Shown: in pieces, positions 1-11,588 of the stretch | Position numbering within the stretch: the stretch's first letter is position 1 | How the letters are laid out: each line of letters starts with the position of its first letter | Assembly: GCA_947179155.2 (NCBI GenBank) | Contig: OX359265.1 | Coordinates: 56,803,040-56,867,039, forward strand | DNA from: Hedera helix | Lineage: Eukaryota; Streptophyta; Magnoliopsida; Apiales; Araliaceae | Reading direction: 5' to 3' | DNA: 64,000 nt | Notes under the pieces: model-generated | What the model was told of the DNA's origin: nothing | Databases searched by the model: none | What the model saw: only the letters and a program-made list of their open reading frames with translations | Program-made: the position numbers and the translations under genes

Positions 1-975
1 TAAATACGTTATAAGTGTGTGACCCTATAGGTTATTATTATGTTGACAATAATTTTAAAATCATATTATAAAATTATAAACAGTGAGCGACATTTAGTAA
101 TGCAACACTGTTACCCAAAAAATAATAAGATCGGAGATTCGATACAACCTTTTCGTGACCAATATTTCAATGTAATCTAATCATTTTAACCTTATATCTT
201 AGATTAAACTCGAGACATGGAATATGTCATACTCTTCATAATTTAATCTGAGTTTTCTTGATCAATGAGTAGACTATATGAAACAAATCAATATTTGAGC
301 ACGACCATGCATTTCATAGTACTACTCAATCAAGAGGCCTATGAATATCACTCACTAATTTATAGGAGGGTTAAATTCCATCTAGATCACTCATATTTAT
401 CACACAATTCATGATGTACCTAATAATCACCTTTATTATCCACCCTATTAAAGGTGACATTTGATGATATCAAAGTACACAAATTCTCGTGTAGTAATAT
501 AGTGATCTCAGATCGGATGATCATTACATCATTGTCACTATGAGAATTTCTTGTGACACTTTGCATAATGCTCCACGTAGAATTCTCATGGTGGGTCAGT
601 CCAGTACATTGTTCTCTAACATGTACCTATGTATTGACTCAAATATCTCATATATTTATGACCAATAAGATTTTGGTCATCAGTCAATTCACATACCAGT
701 TTCAATGCATCATTGTTGTCTCATTAACAATGATACTCGACCAGAGACATTTAAGAGCAATGATACTAATTGTAATTATATAATCTCATGTTCAAGTCAC
801 ATACTTAAAGTTATATAATTCGTATCATTATTCTAAGGCCTTTTATTATGTTAACATTTATATAACGCAGTAAATGAAATCATAATAAAATAATTCATTT
901 ATTCAATCAAATATAATATAAAAAATATTAAGTAATTACATCAAATAATTAGCCTTTAGGACATCAATTCTAACA
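1..975. repeat. LTR-retrotransposon-like repeat, 3' part (left end cut by window)
   Basis: AT-rich DNA without a convincing gene. Its texture and its right edge (a block ending in CTAACA next to an A-rich stretch at about 971-975) resemble the 3' terminus of plant Copia-type LTRs. No left end, target duplication or protein domain is visible because the window begins inside it. The short open frame at 553-783 has no recognisable domain. The classification is an inference from style only. Confidence 0.35.
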
Positions 976-1344
976 TAAAATAAATAAAAAAGAAGAAGAA
1001 GGGTTTTGACTTTTGACTTTGCTTATTTCGACTACGATCGTTTCACTACCGTCGGATACACCTACTTTTTTTTGTTAGGGTTTAGAAATTTGAGTTTAAT
1101 TTTTCATGAAAACGGAAACAACAAAAAGAGCAACTGAAAACACTTTCGACAATTAATCACAACAGATTCGTCGAGGTCTAAATCTGCTCCCTTCGCCTCA
1201 TTCAACTTACAGTTAGTTTGTATCCTATCTACCTTCTGTAATTTCGCTTTTAATTTAAATGTATTGAGAAATACTTTTTCGTTTCTGTTTGTTTAAGTAT
1301 TTTAAGAAAGCTTCTTGGTGGAATTTGATAGACAAACAACCAAA
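976..1344 (+). promoter_or_regulatory. Upstream region and presumed 5' UTR of the chaperone gene
   Basis: This 370-bp stretch separates the repeat from the first ATG of the ubiquinol-cytochrome c chaperone gene. It contains a GGGTTT-type block (about 1078), common in plant 5' regions, and a pyrimidine-rich stretch before the start codon. No clear TATA box was identified. The transcription start is not determined. Confidence 0.3.
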
Positions 1345-4300
1345 ATGTTGCCGAGATGGAGCAGAGCTTTAATTCAAATATGTAGGGCTGGAACACATAG
1401 GAACGCCGAATGCACGAGGATTGGCGATTTCAATGTTTTTACTTGTCGTCAAGCCTATTCAAAGGTTAAGGCTGCAGAGATGCTGGATTCTGCTGACAAC
1501 GGCTCTGCTACTAGATCCAAGGTTTATTTTAATACTCGTTTATTTCATATTTCTTGGCTATAAATAGGCGTGTTTGTGGTTGTTTCTATGTATTGTGTGT
1601 AGAAGCTTGATTTTTTTGAGTTATTTTGTTGATTGAATATTGCTATTTGGCATAGTCACCAGGTGCACTTTGAATTGAGTTTTATGATATTATTGGCGTT
1701 CTTTGAAGTTGGAAAATTTACCCATATTCATACCGTGTGCTGGACTGCTGGAGAGTATAGGTTGCTGTTTCTTTAAAGTTAAACCCTTGAATTAGAGAGA
1801 TGTCTTAAATTCCTGTATTATCATCTCTATTGTTGATTGTTGTAAACAAATTGGGCTTTGTTATGTCCATTGTCTGATTTTGTAGTTCTATACATGTCAT
1901 AACGTGGGCGTTGGCAACAACTTGGTTTGCGGTATTTAACCATGTATTTCTCAGTAGATTGCTGTGAAGCCCCTTAGTATAGTATTTCTGGCATATTTTG
2001 TGAACATGGTTTTTAAATGTTTTGATATGGCTTGGATGGGTTAGCATCAAAATGGATTTCCTGCATGGCTAAAGTCTGCTAAACAGAAGAGGTAAAATAA
2101 GTCAACCCTGAGTGTCAATAGCAACACAATCACTGATACATCGATCATTTCTTCCTAGTGATATGATTTCCACTTGGTGACAATTGGAATGCACTCCTCT
2201 TTACAGGTAAATTTGAACAAGATGTTTTGGTCTAAACCCTGTTCATTGGCATTGGCTGCTGATTCTCCTCTAAGAGTTGAGGATCCAAAATCCGAGGGTA
2301 TTAGGCTTATTTTTCTTAAGCTGATGCTGTTCTATAGTAAGCAAAGCAAGTCTATTCGAGGGGCAAACGTGATTTACCGTCGTGTTGTTTATCAAATTGA
2401 TAAACCTGCAATCTACAATGGTTAGTCTTTCCTGGTTCCAATTCTCAAGCCATGCAATTGGTGTACTTATGCTTCATCCCATATTGTTTTGTGGATACTA
2501 CATATGTTATTATGTCATTGGTTTTCAGTGGCAGCTTCTTTGTTTTTTTTTATCACAAGGGAAGTGCCTTTTAATCGAATTAATTACTCCCTCCATCCTC
2601 AAAAGGATGTCCTCAAGTCATATTTATCAAGGTGGTAAGGCGAGGCGAGGCGGTGGCCTACTGTCTAAGCACTTGGGCGATAAGGCGCCCGCTTAGTCGT
2701 CCATAAGGCGATAAGTTGTTTACAATATAAAATTTATATATGTTCAATTTTATTTTATTTGTATTGTAATTCAAAAATACATCACACATATATAAATATT
2801 ATATTTTTTGAAAAAATTGTAATATAAATAATATATAACATTTAAATATACCAATATATATGTATGTTTAACATTTCGAATCAATATATACCAATATGTG
2901 TGTATGAATATAATACTAGTAAAACGTAATAGTTGTTATAATATTAAAATACAATAACTGTGTGTATGAATATTATTGTACTAAAACGTAATAGTTGTTA
3001 TAATATTAAAATACAATAAATGTGTGTATGAATATAATAGTACTAAAACGTAATAGTTGTTATACTATTAAAATACAATAACTGTGAGATGGACTATTAC
3101 CATTTCACAATAATAACCCAAATGGAAAATGGGATACAACTGTAATCAACCCTCAGTCAAATGATAAAATGACCATACTGTGAGACCACAAAAAGTATAC
3201 CACCTATTAAATAAAAGTCAAAAACAGGTAGCATAAGCAAAATAGAACACAAGAGGGCCCACACCATGTGAACAAGATGTAGTCTTCAATATTCCTCAAA
3301 TACCAAATAACATTTAATACCATATCACCGAGAGGAGAAATATTAGATCTATCATTATTTGCCAAGACGCCTCAATATATGAACATACTGAAAGCTGCAT
3401 CTAATCAAGGCGAGCAGGATAGTACAATTTCCGACAGAAAACAAGGATGCATGCACCGGCGTGACCCATCGGAGTATTCTCCGTCGATTCACGCGCGGGG
3501 GCTCATTTTTCCTTGTTATTTGAACTGGTGTGGTTCGTGTGATGTGATTTGCTGAAAATACATCAAATCTAAAGTGTTTAGCCTATGTACAGCAAGGCGC
3601 AGACTTGCCTTGCCGAATAGTTACCGCTCAGACGCCTAGTCGTCGACTAGGCAACGCCTTGATAAGCATGCCTCAAGTACAAAAATTTTTGTCTAGAAAA
3701 GGATGAAAGTGCACAAGTTAAATACAGAATAAACCTAAAGACTAGTTTACCCGAGTATACTAAAGTAAGGTCCGCTTAATTTAATAGAGTTAAAGATTTA
3801 CTAGTGTTTTTGTATGGGGTCCACTAGAGGCAAAATTGGTACTTATTTTTTACTTACTCCTCTCCTTTAGTTTTCTTATTTTGTGTGAAACTTGTACTTT
3901 AGACATCCTTTTGAGGATAGAGGGACTACATATTTATTTAGGGGTTATTCAAAGGCGGTGGTTTAGATAGCCATCTATGAAATCACATAATAATGTTTAA
4001 ACATTTATGCTCTAACATTGCATCCCACCCTCTCATTTAGGGCTCCTTTTTTTAAGTCCATCGCCAGGATCGCATCTAACAAAACAAAGGTCCTATCTAG
4101 AAAAATAACACAATCAATTGGTAAGGGCCACCCCTCACATTAGTGCAATTGACTCATATCAGCCTTTGTAAAATACCATATATTAACTTGACCGTTTGAT
4201 ATTGATATACTATTACTATTTGATAAATCTCCTTTGTTTTTGAAAGACAAACTAGAGAAGATGTTCAATCCTAGAGACTTGAAACTCTCACTGCAATATA

Positions 4301-7300
4301 ACCTTCAAGAAACTTGCCAGCCAAGCTAGTCTTCCTCTGTGTTCTAGTTCTAAGCACCTGAAGCAAGCATGTGTGTAGATGCTTTGTTGTATATGTCAAT
4401 AAACTATGCTGTTCATCTCATGAGAAACTGCCACTTAGTTCTCTTGCATGAATATGAGGTTGTTGGGTAGCACGGAAGATTTTGAAGGGGGTATAACTGT
4501 AATAGTAAAATCTTGGACATAAAAGATTTGTTGCTCTTGCTTCTTCCCATATACGTTAGAATCTGACGCCATCTTAACAATTCTTATCTGTATACACTTA
4601 TTGTTTATTCCCAAACTTTTAGTGATGACATGCAAGGACCCTCTCTACTTTTTTGGAGTCAATATTTATTTTGTGTCATCTGTGTGATTGGAACCATAAA
4701 CACACATGATAACATCATAACTGTTTCGTAATGCCTACTAACTTATCTTTAGATATATGTAGTCATAACCAGATCATTCTTTTTGACATGCAGTATTTAG
4801 CTTGGAGAAAACATTTAAAACAACCTTCTCTTTGCTTGTACTTCATATGTGGCTGTGCCTACGCCGATTGAAAGAAGAGGGAAGAGAAGGTGTTGACTTG
4901 GGGCAGTATTTGTATGAGATTTACAATCATGATGTAGAGATGAGGGTTTCTAAGGCTGGGGTTAGTGATCTGTATCTACATGCCATGCAGTTTGAATTTT
5001 GAGTTGTATTTTTTTTTGTTTTGCATGTGCTCTATTCTCCTTGTACAAAATCCCTAGAATCCAGTGGCAGGAAAACTTATTGAGTTAATAAATCATTTAT
5101 TTGTCAATGGAAAACATTAACCTCAAATTAATTTTTTGGAACTATTCCATTTTGTATAATTGAAACATAATTGTATTCATTCATTACTGATTGTTGCATA
5201 ATAAATGGTGAATAGTGAGCGAGAACCTAAGACTGAGTGAACATCTTTGTATGCTATCTATGTGGACTGCAGGTTAATTTACTGTTATCTAGATGGATGA
5301 AGGATTTGGAGAAGATCTTTTATGGCAATATTGTCGCTTATGATACTGCAATGCTTCCAGAAGCTAAACAAGATGAGCTGCAAAATGTTATATGGAGGTA
5401 AGGCATTCACCATATCTTTTTTATAGGCTTATAGCACTGGTCTGACAATTTTCTTTTTGATTGCTATAGATATTGCTTTGAAATTTTATTAGATTCGTCA
5501 TAAATCATTCATTTTAGTACAATATTACTTAAATTGACATCAAATAAAACTTTTGAATTAGCTACGTTTGTTGTTGGCTAGTATTGGTTACTCTTTTGAA
5601 CCTTCATGTTGTTATTAATACTTCAACTTAGTTACTGTTCTGTTATGATTTGAAATTGTCGTCGTTTAACTTATTAAATAAGAAAAACATAGAAGAATTT
5701 GCCAGTTTTAACTTTGATTGAAATAAAACAATACAAGTTCATCAAAATTTGGGAATAGCCATTCGTGTTGTTAAAACTGGAAGCTGGGAAAGTAGTTATT
5801 AATGCATGAAGTTGTATAAAAAAGTAGTATCAAGTCTGTAACATAGACTGGAAGATTCAGAATATACCTAATGTTCGCGTTTTGAGGTTCACACCCAAGA
5901 ACATGACGTGTTATGGTAGTTTATATGTAAACAAAATTTTGTCCTCATAATAATTGAACTTCAATAACTTATAAGGTGCCTTTACTTCTTATACTCTTGT
6001 AGAATTCTGTAACTATTGGATAATTGGATATAATTTAATTGGCCTATGTAGTAAAAGTTTGAAGTTTCTCAACTTTAATGATGTAAAATCCATGCAGTTC
6101 AAGATTATATCTTACTGTTGGTTACCTTATATTTGTTGTGCTTAATCTAACTAATGTTTGCATATGTTGTAGGAATGTTTTTTCAGATGACAGTTCCTCC
6201 TTGAAACCTAATGACGCTGCATTACGTGAAGTCCAGGCAAGTTTTCTCACCTTTGTTGTTTATCAGTTGCATTGTCAGGTATACAGGATATATAGGACAG
6301 CCATATGCTTCTGTAGCAAGTTATTAGGAACATGTTAGCTCTCTGTATGGAAATGGATATTACTTCGACTCCTTGCCAGTGCCACCCACCTAGCAAGCCA
6401 TTAATTCCTTGCGACCAGGGATATAGATAATGATAATGATGTAATATTTTAATACCATAAAATAGTACTAGTAATTAAGATATTATTGTGGATTCTGTAT
6501 TGGAGGCCACTCTATCCCAAAAGTAGTGCATATACTCAATATTTGAGGTAAGAATTTATTTTTTACCGCTAACCCAATGCTATAAACTCTTTTGAATTTG
6601 TTTCATATTCTAAAACCCTTTTTAACTTCTCTTATAAAGGCTTAGCATATTTTGATCCCACTAATAGTGTATGTATGCAGTATATAAGAGGCTTGACCGC
6701 CTAATTCTTTATTTCTTTGTCTTTTTAATTGACAGGCTATGTCAAGGTATGTCCGCCGGGAATGTAGTTGCATGTCATTAACAGGTCAGTACTTTGTTCT
6801 TATAATTGATGTTATATTACTCAACTCACATGCCTTCTTATACACGTCTTGTTAAAATGGAAATTTTCGTTAAAGATACTCTCTCCATTCCAAAATATAA
6901 AATCAATTTTGACTTTCTAAATTTAATTTGAGATATTTTCAAATTCAAAATTGATGCGATTCATTTAAGTTTTGAAAACTGTTAGAAGATTATTCTACAA
7001 TCGTGATGTTAGAAGATTATTCTACAATCGTGATTCTAGAATAATCTTCTAACAAAAATAAGAAATTTTGCAATTAGCAGTGCTTTTCTTTTCTTTATAA
7101 ATATATTATTATATCCATAATTGTAGTTACTAAAACCTAAATGAATCACATAAATTTTGAATTAGAAATATCTCAAAGTGACTTTAAAAAGTCAAAATTA
7201 ATATTAATACTTTGAAACGAAGGGAGTATTTCTATTCTGTTTCACTGTGCATGAAGACTTGAGTTAGCTTAATTGGGTGGCATGATGAACTCATTATTGA

Positions 7301-8862
7301 TCTACAAAGGAATAAGAAACTAGAATGGAGATAGATAAGTTGGAAAAGTAAAGAAAATTGTGAGGTCAAAGAATAAAGCATGGCATTCATAGATACTTTG
7401 ATGGTTTTCCGCTCATTTTGCTTATGTTGGTTAAACAGTTGCGTTCTTCCATCTGTCATGGTTTTTAAATTAAAAACATCCGACTCTGAATGACCTTGTT
7501 GATATGCAAATTGTGAAATTTCACTATTGTATCTTACAATACCGTACCTAGAGAATTTTTTTCGTTTGATTCATTCAATTATCCGCGTTTAGAATTGTTA
7601 ATACATCTATCTAACCGTGTCACTGTGTGTAATTTATTCCCTGGCATTCAAATTCTTCTTTCAGGACTTTGCTCTGTAGAAGAAGGGAAAAGCTTAAAAT
7701 GAAGAATATCTAAAAGAAAATGGAAAAACAGAAGAAAAGAAAAAGAGGCCCATTAGGCTTTCTTTGCTAAAAAGAAGCGTAATAGTTAACTACTGTTTAT
7801 TTGAATTGGATAAGAAGAGATTTTTATTGATTTGGTTATTCCCACAAAATAGGAAGAGAGAAAGGGAAAAAAAATAAAAAATGGTTGATCTTCTACAAAG
7901 AACCTTTTGGGGTGACATTGTAGCTTCATTTAGATTATATTGGGCTTTGTTCAGTCATTTTCTTACATGAAAAGGGAGTCAGGTGGGTGTGAATGAGAGG
8001 AGTAAGTGCTGCAGCCCACTTAACAGGATCCTAGGATACTCTAGACGATTCTAAGATACTCTAACAGAGCCTAATGTGGTTTATTTGGAATCGAGGAATA
8101 GAAGATGATTAGGGTGGCCTGAACTTCACTTGCTTACTGTGCATCTGATGTTGAATATTTTTCTCACGTCTCTGTGCACTTTTTTTTTTTTGGGTTGTGG
8201 TGGGGGGGGGGGGGGGGGGGGGGGGGGTTGTTTAGGGAAGAGTATCTGAGTTTGGCATTAGATTTTAGAGAATTTTTGGGATAATTTCTTTGGAGCTTAG
8301 ATGTATGTATTTTTTGGGTTGGGTAGGTAGAGGTGCATTGTCCTTTTGTGAAGGGAATAGCTCTCCCGGTATTGTGCAGAATTTTCTATCGTTTCTATGT
8401 TATATTTACCCTTTCTGTGTATATATGGGTTTCACCACCTTTGCCTCCTTTTAGTGAAAGATCTGTGTCAATGTGGACATCACAATTGGACATCATAGAA
8501 TAAATAAGGTTTCGTATTTTTTTTGGGTGGCCGTGGGGGGAGGTGGAACGGGAATAAGACATGGATAAAGCTGTTCTCATAGTCAGACTGTGTCCTTTCA
8601 AGGCCTTTGAAAATATTGACTCACATGGCCGTGTTCATCTTTATATACAACTTAATAGAAAAAATATCATGTTGGATGCTTCAGGATTTTCGTGCATTGC
8701 AATCTCTCTCCTATGACTGCCCAGCCGTGGGAAGATTCATGATAAACTGTTCCTAGATTTTCTGTCTGACAATGCGAGTGTGGATTTGCAGATAAAGAAG
8801 CTATATTTTCTGGCAATTTCTTGTTCACCCCATTGGAGAACACAACACCTTTTGCCGGGTAG
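1345..8862 (+). CDS. Ubiquinol-cytochrome c chaperone (CBP3/UQCC1 family), mitochondrial
   Basis: Assembly factor for respiratory complex III; the family acts with the mitochondrial ribosome and newly made cytochrome b. Proposed exons: 1345-1521, 2207-2420, 4794-4960, 5273-5397, 6173-6236, 6736-6784, 8792-8862. All phases agree and give 288 residues, normal for the plant family. Exon 1 gives an Arg-rich, acid-poor N-terminus (MLPRWSRALI) typical of a mitochondrial presequence. The core carries family blocks: KMFWSKPCSLAL, KLMLFYSKQSKSIRGAN, TFSLLVLHMWLCLRRLK, GVDLGQYLYEIYNHDVE and the C-terminal RYVRRE followed by DKEAIFSGNF. The ATG at 1345 is the first in frame before the conserved part. 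Intron 5 (6237-6735) starts with GC in the context CAG|GCAAGT, so it is a GC-AG intron. Intron 2 (2.4 kb) holds two nested transposons and intron 6 (2.0 kb) holds a MITE and a poly-G run. An alternative last exon from about 7664 would also stay open for about 17 codons, but it lacks the conserved ending. Confidence 0.9.
2619..3670. mobile_element. Non-autonomous hAT element, 1052 bp, nested in the MITE
   Basis: It is flanked by an exact 8-bp direct repeat CCTCAAGT (2611-2618 and 3671-3678), the target-site duplication length of hAT transposons. Termini are imperfect inverted repeats: CATATTTATCAAGG on the left and, in reverse, CATGCTTATCAAGG on the right. Just inside are GC-rich AAGGCG/AGGCG blocks unlike the AT-rich centre. 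There is no transposase frame, so it must be mobilised in trans. Its position inside the MITE shows it came later. Confidence 0.75.
2897..3084. repeat. Minisatellite, three units of about 60-65 bp
   Basis: Three head-to-tail copies of a unit containing TGTGTGTATGAATAT, CTAAAACGTAATAGTTGTTAT and AAAATACAATAA follow one another in the centre of the hAT element, with a few base changes between units. It is an internal tandem amplification of the transposon. Confidence 0.75.
6879..7226. mobile_element. Stowaway-like MITE in intron 6 of the chaperone gene
   Basis: Left end CTCTCTCCATTCCAAAATAT and right end (in reverse) CTCCCTTCGTTTCAAAGTAT are imperfect inverted repeats flanked by TA. The arms pair over much of their length (TGACTTTCTAAATTT / GACTTTAAAAAGTCA). 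The centre (about 6980-7052) has a 27-bp unit GTTAGAAGATTATTCTACAA... in tandem followed by a partial inverted copy. The same family recurs at 31682-31922 and 56570-56816, with decayed copies near 60.5 and 61.4 kb. Confidence 0.7.
8202..8227. repeat. Poly-G homopolymer, 26 bp
   Basis: An uninterrupted run of 26 G lies on the + strand in intron 6 of the chaperone gene, preceded by a T-run. Such a tract can form G-quadruplexes and is prone to length error in sequencing, so the true length may differ. Confidence 0.9.
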
Positions 8863-9971
8863 TACGAGGTTGACATTAGAAATCGTCAACACTTATCGCA
8901 AGTCAGAATGGAGGTGCGGATTCTTATATTGTGAAACATTTTAATTTTAGACAAAAAATAAGCAAATGTATAGTCCCTGTACTGAGACTTCTTTTTCTTT
9001 AAATTTAGTTATATGTATTCTGCCAAAAGAATAATTTATCAATCATTTCTTAGATAGTTATTGCTGTTGACAGTCACAAGTTGCAAAATGCTCAAGGATG
9101 GACCATTTTATATATATGGCTTAGGTGTGCCAGCAAGCAAACTTTACAAACCACTTTGTAGCTAATTACAGGTAACGATTTTAAACAAAAGACTCGTTCT
9201 AGACAGTAAGGGTGTGGCAGACCAGAACTGCAATGTTTTACTAAAACATTGAAACAAATATTCTGAGGATGACCCAATTGTCAAACACAGCATAGAGATG
9301 GTCTTTGTATTCAAAAGCATCAAACCTGCATTGGAAGCTTAAGGAATGTAACACACCACCGAATCCTCTGGAGGATTATCAAAAAGGTTAAAAGTCTTGT
9401 CCTCAGAATATTAGCGAATGCCCTTGCCAGGCAAATGCGACAGTAGAAATGTCTGATCATACTTCTTCTTCAAAAGACTTGAGCAATACAAATAGTTGGT
9501 CTGATAAATCAAGATAAATGGATAAACTTTGGCAATGCATTCATAACTGCTTCAACATCAATTTGAAACTTCAAAAGCCAACCAGAATAGAGTCTCGCTC
9601 CATTTTATTGACTTTGAACGGTTTATTTGTGATGGCCCTGTTTAGGTGTTTTGAATGATAGAGCAGCAGAGCAAGTATATGTAGTTGAGATCAAATTTAA
9701 GCTGGTAAAGTGCATATGCTTGACATTTGCGTAAGCTTGTTTAGAGACACTTTGCATAACTTGATGATACTGTAACCCTTCACGAATAGGTAGGGCCTTT
9801 TTATTTAATTGAAGCATTATATTTTATTTTTCATAGGATAATACTAATTTTTTATGGCCAAGGTGTTCTCTGCTTTGCAGTACATTTACTCCTCCGTTCA
9901 ACCAAAAAGAAAAAGTCCTACTTACAAAGTATGCTTTGTCAAAATAAATGAAACTCTTTTTTTGAATTCAT

Positions 9972-9998
9972 CCCCCCCCCCCCCCCCCCCCCCCCCCC
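9972..9998. repeat. Poly-C homopolymer, 27 bp
   Basis: An uninterrupted run of 27 C follows a degenerate MITE-like end (CTCCTCCGTTCAACC). With the G26 run at 8202 it makes two near-equal long G/C homopolymers 1.8 kb apart in an AT-rich region. The exact length is uncertain. Confidence 0.9.
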
Positions 9999-10809
9999 AG
10001 TGTATGAGACTTTTTTTTCTAAAACAGTGAGAATAATACGCAAGACGAGCATTCGATCTCTAATCGGTGGTAGCTATACACATTGTTTATACGGACTTGG
10101 TTAAAATTAAGTCTGCAATATATTATTAGTGTAAGAACAAGAAAAGTCAACACTTTGGAGTAACCTGTCACTAGACACCAATTTATATATGTGTTATTAA
10201 AATATATTTTTTTTATAATCAACTCAATGAATTGGTATTTTTTTACAAAACGTTACAAAATTTATTAATTTAAACGGAATAAGAAACACGTGAGAGTGAG
10301 AGAGAGAGAGCATCCCTCCACTTAATAAATTAATCCGTATGGCCTCCATGTAAGTAAGAGAATCCATCTTGTTCAGTGGGTCGAAAATTAATTCAATTAT
10401 GCATATGTAAATTAGTGTCTAGTTTAATAGCAGAAATATGATTTAACCGGCTTTAGATGATATTAAAAAAACAATCCTTCATCTTTTTCATGACAGTTTT
10501 GTACATCAGAAGCAATTTCAGAATTCTTATGCTTCTATATTTTCAAGTGCCGCATATGTTAATTATACAGAGATCTTGATTTGGGGATGAACAAGAATGG
10601 TACTACAAATTTTTATGCAGGTAAGTGTTCGGGGTCTCTCCGGCAAACTCCAAACATGACTTAACTTGAAAACAACCTTTCAATCTAGTTGGGCATAGTC
10701 CAACGGCTGTTACAAATTGTGATGCTTTGTCTTTGTTAGTAAAGGAGTTTTTTAAGGGCTTTTGAATGGTTTCTTGGTTAGGGGATTTTGGATCTGATTT
10801 GAGGATCTA

Positions 10810-10855
10810 TTGATGGGTTTGGAATGAATCTGTTGATGGGTTTGGAATGGATCTG
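10810..10855. repeat. 23-bp tandem duplication
   Basis: The unit TTGATGGGTTTGGAATG-ATCTG occurs twice head to tail (10810-10832 and 10833-10855) with one base difference. No coding function is apparent. Confidence 0.8.
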
Positions 10856-11523
10856 CGTTGGACTTGGGTCTTTGGGGGTTTCAAATCGGTCACTGATGTT
10901 TAGGAACTGTTTCTTGGTTTGGAATGGATTTGTTTTAGTTTTATCAGGTTTTGAATATGTCTTGTTAGATATTGATGGATCTTGAGTTTTGAATCTCAGC
11001 AACGGATCGTAAAAAATTATAGTTCAATGAGTCGATTATAAAAAATTTAAGAGTTTCAATGATATAAATATAAATTTGACTAGTTTAGTGGAAAAATAAT
11101 AATTTATCCCGTAAACTAATTAAAAAAAAATATATTTTTATTTGTAGTACATGTCATCATTGTCATGTCATATTTAATATATAATACATGCAAGTAACAA
11201 CATCAACGCCTTGTTAAATTTTAACACTCTTAGAAGAAAATTTTAAATTTTATAAAAAAAATTAGCTCAATAAGTCGATTGTAAAAAAAAATAATTTAGG
11301 TATGCATGTATAAAGGTGTACAGTTCAGTAGGGAATTTGTTATTGGTTTAAAAAAATTAATAATAATGCAAATTTTCATTAGTATATTGAGAAAAGCAAA
11401 GCTTGCTGTGGAATTCTCACATGGTAATGGTAGGTAGTTGGTTTCTTGGCGATAAGTCAAAAAGGATACAATATGCCAAAAGAGGAGGTGTACACTGCCA
11501 TCTTTGGCGGCCAAGAGAGGAAT

Positions 11524-11529
11524 CTATAT
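11524..11529 (+). promoter_or_regulatory. Candidate TATA box of the F-box gene
   Basis: TATATA occurs 60 bp before the ATG at 11589. The spacing would place transcription start near 11555. That supports the ATG at 11589 over the upstream in-frame ATG at 11421, which would lie before the TATA box. Confidence 0.4.
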
Positions 11530-11588
11530 ACGCTTTGAGCTACGCATGCTTTGTACTGCACATTCATAATATCGGAATTAAACCTTCC

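Larger units (their letters stand above)
2587..3926. mobile_element. Stowaway-like MITE (TA target), interrupted by a hAT element
   Basis: The ends are inverted: CTCCCTCCATCCTCAAAAGG on the left and, read in reverse, GTCCCTCTATCCTCAAAAGG on the right, each flanked by TA. CTCCCTCC-type termini and TA duplication are typical of Stowaway (Tc1/mariner-derived) MITEs. The real MITE is only about 0.28 kb; the rest of the interval is the nested element at 2619-3670. It lies in intron 2 of the chaperone gene. Confidence 0.7.
8863..11523. other. Intergenic region between chaperone and F-box genes
   Basis: About 2.7 kb without a convincing gene. It holds the 3' flank of the chaperone gene, a possible half MITE (CTCCTCCGTTCAACC at about 9890), the C27 run at 9972-9998, a (GA)n stretch near 10296, and a 23-bp tandem duplication at 10810-10855. 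Short open frames here have no recognisable domains. Confidence 0.5.

Noticed and set aside
2896..3084. CRISPR-like array of about 60-bp repeats
   Set aside because: The units are contiguous tandem copies without unique spacers, inside a plant transposon.
11421..11588. Upstream in-frame ATG extending the F-box protein by 56 residues
   Set aside because: The added residues look unlike the family and a TATA-like site lies at 11524-11529, after that ATG.
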